A DNA stretch of 38,325 nucleotides, taken from IMG/VR virus record IMGVR_UViG_3300042507_008319, positions 1 to 38,325 of that record, one strand, 5' to 3'. Origin of the DNA: a virus. The notes beneath the pieces were generated by a model. The model ran no database searches. It saw nothing but the letters and a program-made list of their open reading frames with translations, and was not told the origin of the DNA. This document shows positions 29,958-36,629 of this stretch, in pieces. Numbering within the stretch: the stretch's first letter is position 1; every line of letters begins with the position of its first letter. A program made the position numbers and the translations under genes.

Positions 29958-31856
29958 TCACAGGCGCTGCCAGTGCGTGGCGATGGCGGCCGGGCCCGCC
30001 TCTTCGCTCGGCTCGGTGAGCAGCCAGAGCAGCGGGCCCTGGCTCGGGTAGTTGCCGCCGCTCCAGCTCTGGGCGTCGTCAATGCAGATCGGCAGGTCGG
30101 CGAACCCCCCGATCCCGCCGCGCTGCGGGTGCCGCCGCGCCGCAAGGGTGCGCAGGGCGTAGGCCAGGAGGGATGATGCGTGCACGCGCCGGCCGGTGCT
30201 GGCCAGATACGAGGGGAGCCCGTCGATCATCAGATCGAGGCCGTCGACCTCGCCGGCGGGGCGGATGCGGATCTCGACGCCCTGGCTGGCGAGCATCTTC
30301 GCCGCGGGCCTCCAGTCGACGAGCTGCTGCTCGAGGACTCGGGCCGGTGCCCCCTTGTGCGCCGCTTCCACGGCGCGGGCTCGGGCCAGCTCTGCCTCTC
30401 TGGCCTTGAGGGCATCGGCGGCGCGGTCGATGTCTTCGCTCAGCGTGGTGGTGCGCGCCTCGTAGGCGCGGAGGTCGGCGGCAGCCTGGGATGCGCGGCT
30501 GAGCAGGGCGCGGGCCTGGGTGACCTCCTCGGCGGTGGGCTCGCCAGCGGCAGGTGTGGCCGGCGCTCCTGTCGGCTCGGGGTCCACCGTGGGCTCGGGG
30601 CCGAGGGCAGCAACGGCGGCGTTGCGCAGCTTCCGGGCCTCGGCTTCGGCGCGGTAGCCGTCCAGCTCGGCCTGGGCGCGTTCGGCCCGCTCCTGAGCCA
30701 CCTTGAGCTGCTCCTGGGCCTTGGCGAGCTGCTCCTGGGCCCGGCGCCGGGCCGCGTCCACGAGGTCGTGCGCGGTCTTCTTCTCGGCCTCGATTTGCAC
30801 CCGCGCGGTAGCGGCCACCTGGGCGATCCGCGGCGGCGGCACGACCTGGCCGCACAGGTCGCAGCTCGCGGTGGGGAGGGCTGCCCAGCGGGTAGCCGCG
30901 GCGAGGCGCCTCTCGTGCACGCCCGGCGCGGTGTCGGCCGGGCCGCGCGGGAGCCGGTCAAGCTCGGCTTGGGCCTGGGCCACGGCAGCTTCTTCGGTTC
31001 GCGTGCTCGGCACCTTCGGCGGCGGGGCGCCGTCGAAGGCTTGGGCCGGCGGGATCTCGGCCATCCGGCGGCGCCAGTCGGCGAGGGCGACCTGCTGCTG
31101 AGCCCGGCGCTCGCCAGCTCCGCCCGCGCGCCGGAAGGCGGCCCAGGCCTCTCCGGCCTCCACAACGGCGCGGGCGGCAGCCGTGGCCGACTGATCGGGC
31201 ACCGTAGGCGCCCCCTGCTCTTCGTGGCGCTGCTGGGCAGCTTGCGCGCCGTCCAGGGCACCCAGCGCCCGATCCCGCGCGGCGGTGGCCCGCGTGGTCG
31301 CCTGCACCGCCCCGCGGGTGTCTACGGCGTCCCCGGGCAGCGCAGGGGCAAAGGTGCCGAGGAGCTCCGCAAGGGCCTTGTCGAGGCTGCGCTCGGGCAG
31401 CGCCGCGGTGAGGGTGGCCCGCAGGAGCCGCCCCTGCCCGTCCTCCGCCTGCCTGAGCAGCGCCAGCGGGCAGACGATGCCCGCGACAAGGGAGGCGACC
31501 GAATCGAGGCCCAGCGGGCCCAGGATGCGCCACCGGTCTTTCGCGGCGGTGATCGTCTCCTCACCTCGCCGCCAGACCTTGCGCCCGCTGCTGCTGACCC
31601 GCAGATCGTACACGGTGCCGTCGTCCGCGCTGACCCGCACCGAGCCGGCGCTTGAGCTGAGCGCCATCGGGTCGATGGTCGACCCGTCCGGCGCGGCGCC
31701 GGTGAGCAGGTAGCAGAGCGCCGCGGCTACCGTGCTCTTGCCCGACTGGCTCGGCCCGGCGATGACCAGGGCGCCGTGGCCCTCGGCGTTGTGCGGCAGG
31801 GGGAGATGGGTGGTGGCGGCGTGGGGGCCGACGCCGGACAGCTCAATCGCTTTCAC
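29958..31856 (-). CDS. Rad50/SbcC-like SMC-type ATPase
   Basis: A 632-aa protein. An N-terminal ABC-type P-loop GPSQSGKST lies at 34-42; two coiled-coil arms (about 170-320 and 345-530) flank C332-D-L-C335, a CxxC hook like the Rad50 zinc hook. A degenerate signature SxGRRxHASSLLAYALRTL (around 565-583) and Walker B PICIDDA (D593-D594, not the usual DE) follow. It is about 60% of SbcC length, similar to T4 gp46. SbcC normally works with the nuclease SbcD, which I do not see here. It begins with GTG overlapping the stop of a small membrane-protein gene. Likely recombination or DNA-end processing. Confidence 0.8.
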   Translation of the reverse strand: MKAIELSGVGPHAATTHLPLPHNAEGHGALVIAGPSQSGKSTVAAALCYLLTGAAPDGSTIDPMALSSSAGSVRVSADDGTVYDLRVSSSGRKVWRRGEETITAAKDRWRILGPLGLDSVASLVAGIVCPLALLRQAEDGQGRLLRATLTAALPERSLDKALAELLGTFAPALPGDAVDTRGAVQATTRATAARDRALGALDGAQAAQQRHEEQGAPTVPDQSATAAARAVVEAGEAWAAFRRAGGAGERRAQQQVALADWRRRMAEIPPAQAFDGAPPPKVPSTRTEEAAVAQAQAELDRLPRGPADTAPGVHERRLAAATRWAALPTASCDLCGQVVPPPRIAQVAATARVQIEAEKKTAHDLVDAARRRAQEQLAKAQEQLKVAQERAERAQAELDGYRAEAEARKLRNAAVAALGPEPTVDPEPTGAPATPAAGEPTAEEVTQARALLSRASQAAADLRAYEARTTTLSEDIDRAADALKAREAELARARAVEAAHKGAPARVLEQQLVDWRPAAKMLASQGVEIRIRPAGEVDGLDLMIDGLPSYLASTGRRVHASSLLAYALRTLAARRHPQRGGIGGFADLPICIDDAQSWSGGNYPSQGPLLWLLTEPSEEAGPAAIATHWQRL

Positions 31857-32095
31857 GGCTCACCCCCGCACAGATCGGCGCGCATAGCCTGCGCGTCGGT
31901 CATCAGCGCGTTGGCGCGGGCGTCGATCTCCTGCGCCTTGAGGAGCTGCTGATCGGCCAGAGCAAGGCTCGTCTCGGCGTAGGACATGATGAACAGCGCG
32001 ACAAGCGCGCCGCAGAGGATGGCCATACCGAAGGCGTGAGTAAGCCGAACGACGGCGGGCTCGGGCTGGCTGGGGTCGGGCGGGATCAGGGACAT
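31853..32095 (-). CDS. 80-aa single-span membrane protein coupled to the ATPase
   Basis: MSLIPPDPSQPEPAVV is a short Pro-rich N-tail; residues about 21-39 (AFGMAILCGALVALFIMSY) form one membrane span; the rest is an Ala/Asp/Gln-rich helix (LALADQQLLKAQEIDARANAL) likely to be a coiled coil. SD CAGGAGCCCCG precedes the ATG. It overlaps the SMC-like ATPase gene by GTGA, so the two products are probably made in fixed ratio. An anchor for the ATPase is a possible reading. Confidence 0.7.
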   Translation of the reverse strand: MSLIPPDPSQPEPAVVRLTHAFGMAILCGALVALFIMSYAETSLALADQQLLKAQEIDARANALMTDAQAMRADLCGGEP

Positions 32096-32114
32096 CGGGG
32101 CTCCTGGTGGTGGG

Positions 32115-32197
32115 AGACACAGCCCCCGCGGATCGGCGCACAGAGCCGAGGCGTCGGGCGGCGAGGGCGGTGTCTGTCACCCCCTGGGAGGGGGGTG
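32115..32197 (-). other. Two hairpins between minus-strand genes
   Basis: AGACAC (32115-32120) plus GCCC pairs with GGGC plus GTGTCT (32065-type stem ends at 32175), a long 10-bp stem with one mismatch. Next to it CACCCCC (32178-32184) pairs perfectly with GGGGGTG (32191-32197) over a 6-nt loop. They separate the gene ending at 32205 from the gene starting at 32095. No T-tract follows, so a factor-dependent terminator or RNA processing site is more likely than an intrinsic terminator. Confidence 0.5.
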
Positions 32198-32204
32198 GGC
32201 GCGA

Positions 32205-32411
32205 TTAGGCGCGGGCAAAGAAAGCGGCAGCGGTCTTCCGGGCCTCGTTCGCGCTGCTGTAGGCGGTCCCGTTCAGCGGGTGCCGCTCAACGGTGGGCAG
32301 GTGGCGGCAGGAGGCCTGCGCGCTGATGGCGGCGCCGTTGCGAGTGGTGACGATCTCAAGGCCGGCGTTGTCAAGGGCGGCTTCGGTGGCGGCGATCTTG
32401 GCGGGCGACAT
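32205..32411 (-). CDS. Small 68-aa protein behind dyad promoter copy C
   Basis: Opens MSPAKIAATEAALDNAGLE and has mixed alpha/beta composition (IVTTRNGAAISAQASCRHLP, then GTAYSSANEARKTAAAFFARA). Length equals the other two genes behind dyad elements, but the sequence is not clearly related to them. A stand-alone alpha/beta unit such as a DNA-mimic or small regulator is possible; nothing identifies it. SD GGAGCCCCGCC precedes the ATG. Confidence 0.65.
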   Translation of the reverse strand: MSPAKIAATEAALDNAGLEIVTTRNGAAISAQASCRHLPTVERHPLNGTAYSSANEARKTAAAFFARA

Positions 32412-32423
32412 GGCGGGGCTCCT

Positions 32424-32454
32424 CCAGGGCGGCGGGGTTGGTGTGCCGCCCTGG
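32424..32454 (-). promoter_or_regulatory. Leader hairpin, module copy C
   Basis: CCAGGGCGGC pairs perfectly with GCCGCCCTGG across an 11-nt loop, directly followed on the minus strand by AGGAG. The strongest of the three module leader hairpins. Confidence 0.6.
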
Positions 32455-32461
32455 TGATTAG

Positions 32462-32509
32462 CTATTATCGGCCGGCCCGCTGAACGTCAACGGGCCGGCC
32501 GAAAAATAG
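32462..32509 (-). promoter_or_regulatory. 48-bp dyad promoter element, copy C
   Basis: Bounded by CTATT and AATAG, with arms CGGCCGGCCCG/CGGGCCGGCCG and centre CTGA-ACG-TCAA. On the minus strand TTGACG (32490-32485) and GATAAT (32469-32464) are 15 bp apart, as in copies A and B. It begins 4 bp after the TGA of the gene at 32514. Confidence 0.65.
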
Positions 32510-32513
32510 TGCA

Positions 32514-32972
32514 TCAGGGGTTCTCGGGGATCTCATCAAAGTTGATGCTCGGCGGACCGTCCGAGGACGGACGCACAGAGGGGCCCCGCTGGCGGAAGGG
32601 CCGATCGGTGGGCTTCTCCTCGCTGATGGCGCCGTAGGGGTCCTGGCGCGGCGGGGGGTCGCCGAGCGGCTTGGGCGGCGGAACGAGGGCCTCCGCGGGC
32701 GTCTTGGGGTCGGTGGCGGGCTTCTCCTGGGAGGCGCGCGGACGACGACGGGGCGGCTCCTCGGTGCCCCCCGTGGCAGCGTTGGCCGGCGCGGGCGGGG
32801 GCTCCTCGGTCTTGGGGGGCTCGGGCTGGGGCTGCTGCTGCTGCGCCACGGTGGGCTCGGGGAGCTTCACCGGCTCGGGGGGCTGCGGGGTCGGCCCTGG
32901 CTGGCGCAGGCCCAGGCCGGCGGCGAGCACGGCGGGCAGGTCGTTGGGGTCGCAAAAGATGACGGCGATCAT
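32514..32972 (-). CDS. Proline-rich low-complexity protein
   Basis: A 152-aa protein starting MIAVIFCDPNDLPAVL; only the first 30 residues look folded. The rest is Pro/Gln/Glu/Arg-rich (QQQQPQPEPP, PPRRRPR), intrinsically disordered, ending PSINFDEIPENP. Such tails often bind partners or tether. The SD is weak, and a start further upstream in the open frame cannot be excluded. It lies between the exonuclease cluster and dyad element C. Confidence 0.55.
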   Translation of the reverse strand: MIAVIFCDPNDLPAVLAAGLGLRQPGPTPQPPEPVKLPEPTVAQQQQPQPEPPKTEEPPPAPANAATGGTEEPPRRRPRASQEKPATDPKTPAEALVPPPKPLGDPPPRQDPYGAISEEKPTDRPFRQRGPSVRPSSDGPPSINFDEIPENP

Positions 32973-33022
32973 GTGGTGGCATCCATGGTGAGGGGAGAGC
33001 GGCCCGGGAGAGGTCGGGGAGG

Positions 33023-33053
33023 CCGCGGGCATGTGGGCCAGGTCTGCCCGCGG
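33023..33053 (-). other. Hairpin in the 153-bp gap between minus-strand genes
   Basis: CCGCGGGCA (33023-33031) pairs perfectly with TGCCCGCGG (33045-33053) over a 13-nt loop. It lies after the gene ending at 33126. No T-tract follows. The rest of the gap shows only purine/GC-rich sequence. Confidence 0.45.
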
Positions 33054-33125
33054 TGGGGGAGGGTCAGGCGCCGCGGAGGGCCCGCGCGGCGTGAGAGAGG
33101 GAGAGCCCGGGCCGGGCAGGTGGGG

Positions 33126-33791
33126 TCAGTCGCCGTGCTGCTGAGCATCGGCGCCGGGGTTGGCTGCGGCGAGGGCGGCGCGGCCCTTCTCGCTCCGGGC
33201 CCAGGCCGCGGCCTTCACGCGGCCGGCGTGGTCGGTCGGGCAGGGGCGGCTGCTGGCGGCTGTGATGGCGGCCTCGGTTGCTGCGATGTCTTCGCCGCGC
33301 TCGGCGGCGACGGCCAGGAGCGGATCGTGGCCGGCCGCTGTGGGGTCGGGCATGGCGGAGATCGTGTAGGTCGCGGCGCGGCTACGGTTGAGCTTGACCT
33401 TGACCTGCACGTCGGCGGGGATGACGGCGCCGGTGATTCTGATGCCGCCCGGCTTGCCGCCGCCCGGGTTGGGGATCTGCGGGTCGCAGATCAGGAAGAC
33501 CAGCTTGCCGGCGAGCGCGTCGAGATCGTCGCCGAACACAGACGCAAGGCACTCGCCTTGATTCTTCGATGCAATCCAAGGCGAATGGGTCGAAGTGACC
33601 GGCGAGCCGTCAAGGTGGCGGATCAGTAGCTCGATCTTGGCGCGATCCTTCTCCTTCTCCTCGCTGGCCTTGCTGGTCTTGAGCGGTACATACTCTTTCG
33701 CCGACTCGATTCTGTACCACCGTCCATCCTTCGGGATGATGTGTGGGGCGATCGAGTCGGACGCGAAAACGGCGCGGATGCTACGGCTCAT
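33126..33791 (-). CDS. Phage protein associated with the exonuclease
   Basis: A 221-aa protein, ATG overlapping the exonuclease end by 11 bp. Residues about 65-115 (SPWIASKNQGECLASVFGDD, then LAGKLVFLICDPQIPN and GGIRITG) follow the pattern 'N..na..la..fGdd.d.w.Gk.v.l......ggIrv' of a conserved phage protein often found near RecB-like exonucleases. The C-terminal 90 residues are Ala-rich helices. A single-strand DNA-binding or annealing-cofactor role is possible from context but not shown by sequence. Confidence 0.6.
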   Translation of the reverse strand: MSRSIRAVFASDSIAPHIIPKDGRWYRIESAKEYVPLKTSKASEEKEKDRAKIELLIRHLDGSPVTSTHSPWIASKNQGECLASVFGDDLDALAGKLVFLICDPQIPNPGGGKPGGIRITGAVIPADVQVKVKLNRSRAATYTISAMPDPTAAGHDPLLAVAAERGEDIAATEAAITAASSRPCPTDHAGRVKAAAWARSEKGRAALAAANPGADAQQHGD

Positions 33792-34632
33792 CGGGCTGCT
33801 CCTCGGTGTCGACATCCTCTTCCGCCCATGCGGGCAGGATGATGTCGTAGGGGTCTGGGATGCGGCCGGGGTAGACGCCCGACCGGGTCGCCTCTGCCCA
33901 GGTCGCCATGGTGCGGCGCCAGAGGGCGCGGCCGATGTCCAGGCCGCCGCCCATGACGAGTTGAAACACGCCGACATCGTGGGGCGCGCGGTCCTCCACG
34001 ACGATGACGGCGGCCTCGGTTGGGTAGACGCCGGTGAGGGCCTTCACGGCCTCGGCGTAGTGGGCGAGTTGTAGGTGCACGAGCTGCTTTGCGATCTCGC
34101 GGGAGACTGACAGCGGGTCAGTTGAGCCCCACGTCTTGAGGTCGGCGATGATGACGCCGACCTCGGCATCAACCCAAAGGTCAATGCGGGCTTTGCAGGG
34201 TAGGCCGGTGACTTCGTCGGTCCAGACGACGGTCACCTCGGGGCGGGCGTCGGCGTGGGTCAGGAGCGGCCCGGCTACCGGGTGGGCAAGGAGAGCGGCG
34301 GCCCTGGCCTGCACTCGCGCCCGCTCGGCGCTGGTGAGCACGGTGCGGCCCGCGCCGACCTGCTGCTGCGAGAAGTCGAGCCACGCCTGCCCTTGGCGCT
34401 TTCCCTCCCAGACCGCATAGCCCCGCCGGAAAGCGGCCTCGCCTTCCAGGGCCAGGGTGTGAGTGGCGCGGAGCTCCATCCGGCTGTGCGTGTCCGGCCC
34501 ACCCCCTTCTCGCAGGTAGTGCAGGCCGTGAAGCGGCGAGCCATTCGCCACGCGCTTGAGCAGCGAGGCGTTCACGCCGGGGATCGCGCTGTACTGCTCA
34601 AAGGCGAGCCCCTGATAGGCCTTGGCGGTCAC
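33781..34632 (-). CDS. PDDEXK exonuclease (RecE/Exo8-like)
   Basis: A 283-aa protein with a GTG start overlapping the upstream stop (GTGA). The nuclease core shows CKARIDLWV with D151 and IADLKTWG with D164-L-K166, the D...(D/E)xK signature of phage RecE/YqaJ-type exonucleases, and an N-terminal H-x-L-x-x-E style segment THTLALEGEAAF. A conserved Gln-x-x-x-Tyr-like QLVHLQLAHYAEAV follows, as in RecB-family motif III. It would resect linear DNA ends for recombination with a single-strand annealing protein, which I could not identify with certainty nearby. Confidence 0.8.
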   Translation of the reverse strand: MTAKAYQGLAFEQYSAIPGVNASLLKRVANGSPLHGLHYLREGGGPDTHSRMELRATHTLALEGEAAFRRGYAVWEGKRQGQAWLDFSQQQVGAGRTVLTSAERARVQARAAALLAHPVAGPLLTHADARPEVTVVWTDEVTGLPCKARIDLWVDAEVGVIIADLKTWGSTDPLSVSREIAKQLVHLQLAHYAEAVKALTGVYPTEAAVIVVEDRAPHDVGVFQLVMGGGLDIGRALWRRTMATWAEATRSGVYPGRIPDPYDIILPAWAEEDVDTEEQPDEP

Positions 34633-35024
34633 TCGGTCACCGGCTGCCCGATGGCGGCCCTGGCGACGATGGCGCGGAGCTGAGCCGTTGCGGGGTCGGA
34701 CTCGCCCCACACGTCTGCCAGGGCGGCCGCCACGGGGACTACGTCGCTGAGGTGCAGGGCGGCCACGCGGACCAGCGCGACGGCGCACCTGCTGCGGTGC
34801 GTGGCGCGAGCGGCTGGCTTCGCTGGCGGGTGCCCGTCGACGTAGCCGTCGATCGAGCTGGCGAAGAGCGTCTGCGCGGCATGAGCGGCGCGCAGGTGCA
34901 GCAATGCCAGCACCCACTCGGGGCGCGCGTGATTGTCGATCGGGATGGCCAGATCGCAGAGCGCGATCGGGCCGAGGAGTGCGGTAATGGCCCGTTCTCG
35001 GGCGTGCTGATCGGCGTCGGGCAT
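34629..35024 (-). CDS. Unknown 131-aa protein, first gene of the leftward block
   Basis: Opens MPDADQHARERAITALLGP with a consensus AGGAGG upstream. Mostly helical and Ala/Leu-rich, with PEWVLALLHLRAAHAAQTLFASSIDGYVDG (two helices, split here at about residues 47-76) and a basic stretch ARATHRSRCA. No recognised domain. It faces the divergent early operon across the GGTAG repeat region, so it may be the first gene to be expressed leftward and could be regulatory. Coupled to the exonuclease by GTGA. Confidence 0.65.
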   Translation of the reverse strand: MPDADQHARERAITALLGPIALCDLAIPIDNHARPEWVLALLHLRAAHAAQTLFASSIDGYVDGHPPAKPAARATHRSRCAVALVRVAALHLSDVVPVAAALADVWGESDPATAQLRAIVARAAIGQPVTE

Positions 35025-35048
35025 GATGCCTCCTGAACCCAGGCTAAC

Positions 35049-35120
35049 GGGTAGGGAGGGAAAGGCAAGGGAAAAAATAGGGTAGAAAAGGGGTAGCGCG
35101 GAGGTAGCGCCGCGGGGTAG
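35049..35120. promoter_or_regulatory. Divergent control region with phased GGTAG repeats
   Basis: GGTAG occurs at 35050, 35081, 35092, 35103 and 35116; the last four are 11, 11 and 13 bp apart, close to one helical turn, and two extend to GGTAGCGC. The region is purine-rich on the plus strand with an A6 tract (35072-35077) and five G-runs. It separates the leftward recombination block from the rightward replication operon. Iterons of an origin or operator sites are both possible. No clear -35/-10 pair is visible on either strand. Confidence 0.5.
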
Positions 35121-35141
35121 CCTTCGGGCAGGAGGTGCCAG

Positions 35142-35822
35142 ATGGCCGGACCGGACCGGAGCCCCGCGCGGACGGGGCGCAAGAAGAGCGAGGAGGGCGG
35201 GGAGTTGCCGCCCGCTGAGGTGACGGTGATCCCCAACCTGTCGGAGCTGCCCCTGATGGCGAAGCTGTCGCGGCTCGACACGCGGGGCCGCCTCGATGAG
35301 CTGGCGCGGTATGGGGAGCATGATCTGCCCGTGCTGCTGTCGGCCGTGGAAGGCTGCCCGCGCGGCGAGGTGCGCAGCGCGCTTGAGGAGCGGATCGCAG
35401 TCATTCGGCGCGACCTGGCCGCCCGCGCCAAGGTGGCGCGCGATGAAGAGCGAGACGAGGGGCTGATCCGGGTTGAGCAGCGCAGCTTGCGGCGACCCAT
35501 GGCGCCGGCAGACGCGGCGGCGAAGGCGGCGGAGTACCTCGCTCGCCAGCTTCAGGTGTCGCTTGATCGGGCCGAGATGCAGCGCCGCCACAAGGCCGAG
35601 AAGGACGATCTGGCCGAGTCTGAGGCCATCTTGGCGGCGGAGTTGCGCGATGCGGCGGAAGGCATGGAGCAGCGGCTCTGCGAGGTCGAGGTGCGCGTGC
35701 TCGGCGGTGACACCGTGACCTTTCTTCGGTCGACCGGCGAAGAGGTCGATCGGCGGCGAGCGACCGAAGACGAGATCGACAAGGCCCGGCAGCGGAAGCT
35801 CTTTCCGGGCGGGGGCTGGTGA
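35142..35822 (+). CDS. Unknown 226-aa early protein
   Basis: The first gene of the rightward early operon, with SD AGGAGGTGCC before the ATG. The N-terminal 30 residues are basic and disordered (MAGPDRSPARTGRKKSEEGG); the middle (about 60-185) is highly charged helix with coiled-coil character; the end EDEIDKARQRKLFPGGGW is short and basic. No family recognised. Being at the head of the operon with a phased repeat region upstream, it could be an origin-binding or replication-organising protein. It overlaps the resolvase by TGATG. Confidence 0.7.
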   Translation: MAGPDRSPARTGRKKSEEGGELPPAEVTVIPNLSELPLMAKLSRLDTRGRLDELARYGEHDLPVLLSAVEGCPRGEVRSALEERIAVIRRDLAARAKVARDEERDEGLIRVEQRSLRRPMAPADAAAKAAEYLARQLQVSLDRAEMQRRHKAEKDDLAESEAILAAELRDAAEGMEQRLCEVEVRVLGGDTVTFLRSTGEEVDRRRATEDEIDKARQRKLFPGGGW

Positions 35823-36628
35823 TGCGGCCCGCCCTCCTTGAGCGCCCGCTGGGGCTCTACGTCGCTGTAGACCCTGGCGCAGACGGGGCCGCCGCCGTTG
35901 TGGAGCGGTACAGGGCCGACAGCGGCGCCATTGGGCTGCGGCTGCTTCAGGTCCGGCTCGCGCGGGACTGGCGCAACGAGGAGGGGCCCGCCTCGGTCGC
36001 CTCGAAGATGGTCAAGCGGACCGTCAACGCAGACGCGTGGCTGGTGAAGGGTGCAACGGTTGAGTGGCCGGGCACGCGGTCGCAGCAGTCTGGCGGGGAT
36101 CGGCTCGCGGTGTCCGCCGGGGCTGCGATGGGGGCGCTCCTGACCCTGTGCCCAGAGGCCACACTGAGCACGCCGCGGCCGCAGGAATGGCTGGCCGATC
36201 TGTCGTGCATCGCAGACGGCGATGACGACAAAAAGGCGCTGCACGTCGCCCGGCTGCTCGACAGCGTGCCAGGAGCCGAGCCCCACCTGATCCCGCCGCG
36301 GGGGCGGGTGGCGCACGATGGGGCCGCGGACGCGGCGCTCTTGGCGCTGTGGGCGGCGGGGTTGCGCGGGCCCGGGGCGTCGTCGCGGCGGTGGTGGCTC
36401 GACATCTTCGGCGAGGAGGCGCGGGTTGTAGGCCCTGGCGGCGAGGTGCAGCCCTTCGTGCAGAGAGTGCGCACCGAGCGGCCTACCAAGGCGATGCTCG
36501 CGACCGTGGCGGCGCGCGGGCGGTGGGCGGGAGAGCGCGGGTGGGCGACCGCAACGCCGCTGGCCTTCTCCTGGCTGGCCTCGCTCGGGCCGGCTGGTGA
36601 CGAGGCCTTCAAGGCCTGGGGAGGCTGA
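35822..36628 (+). CDS. RuvC-like Holliday junction resolvase
   Basis: A 268-aa protein with RNase H-fold catalytic residues of the RuvC kind: VAVDPGADGAAAVVE with D17, EWPG with E81, and the C-terminal HDGAADAALLALWA with H165, D166 and D170. Phages use such enzymes to resolve recombination branches before packaging. About 70 residues beyond the core (after 195) are extra and basic/aromatic. The ATG overlaps the preceding stop (TGATG); a GTG one codon earlier is an alternative. Helicase follows 1 bp downstream of the stop. Confidence 0.85.
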   Translation: MRPALLERPLGLYVAVDPGADGAAAVVERYRADSGAIGLRLLQVRLARDWRNEEGPASVASKMVKRTVNADAWLVKGATVEWPGTRSQQSGGDRLAVSAGAAMGALLTLCPEATLSTPRPQEWLADLSCIADGDDDKKALHVARLLDSVPGAEPHLIPPRGRVAHDGAADAALLALWAAGLRGPGASSRRWWLDIFGEEARVVGPGGEVQPFVQRVRTERPTKAMLATVAARGRWAGERGWATATPLAFSWLASLGPAGDEAFKAWGG

Positions 36629-36629
36629 G

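Noticed and set aside
30180-31655. 491-aa plus-strand ORF opposite the Rad50-like ATPase
   Set aside because: The minus-strand frame has P-loop, CxxC hook and Walker B; the plus frame has none.
32514-33032. Longer 172-aa start of the Pro-rich protein
   Set aside because: The extra N-terminus (MPAASPTSPGPLSPHHG) has no SD; the internal ATG at 32972 gives a more protein-like start, though the SD is weak there too.
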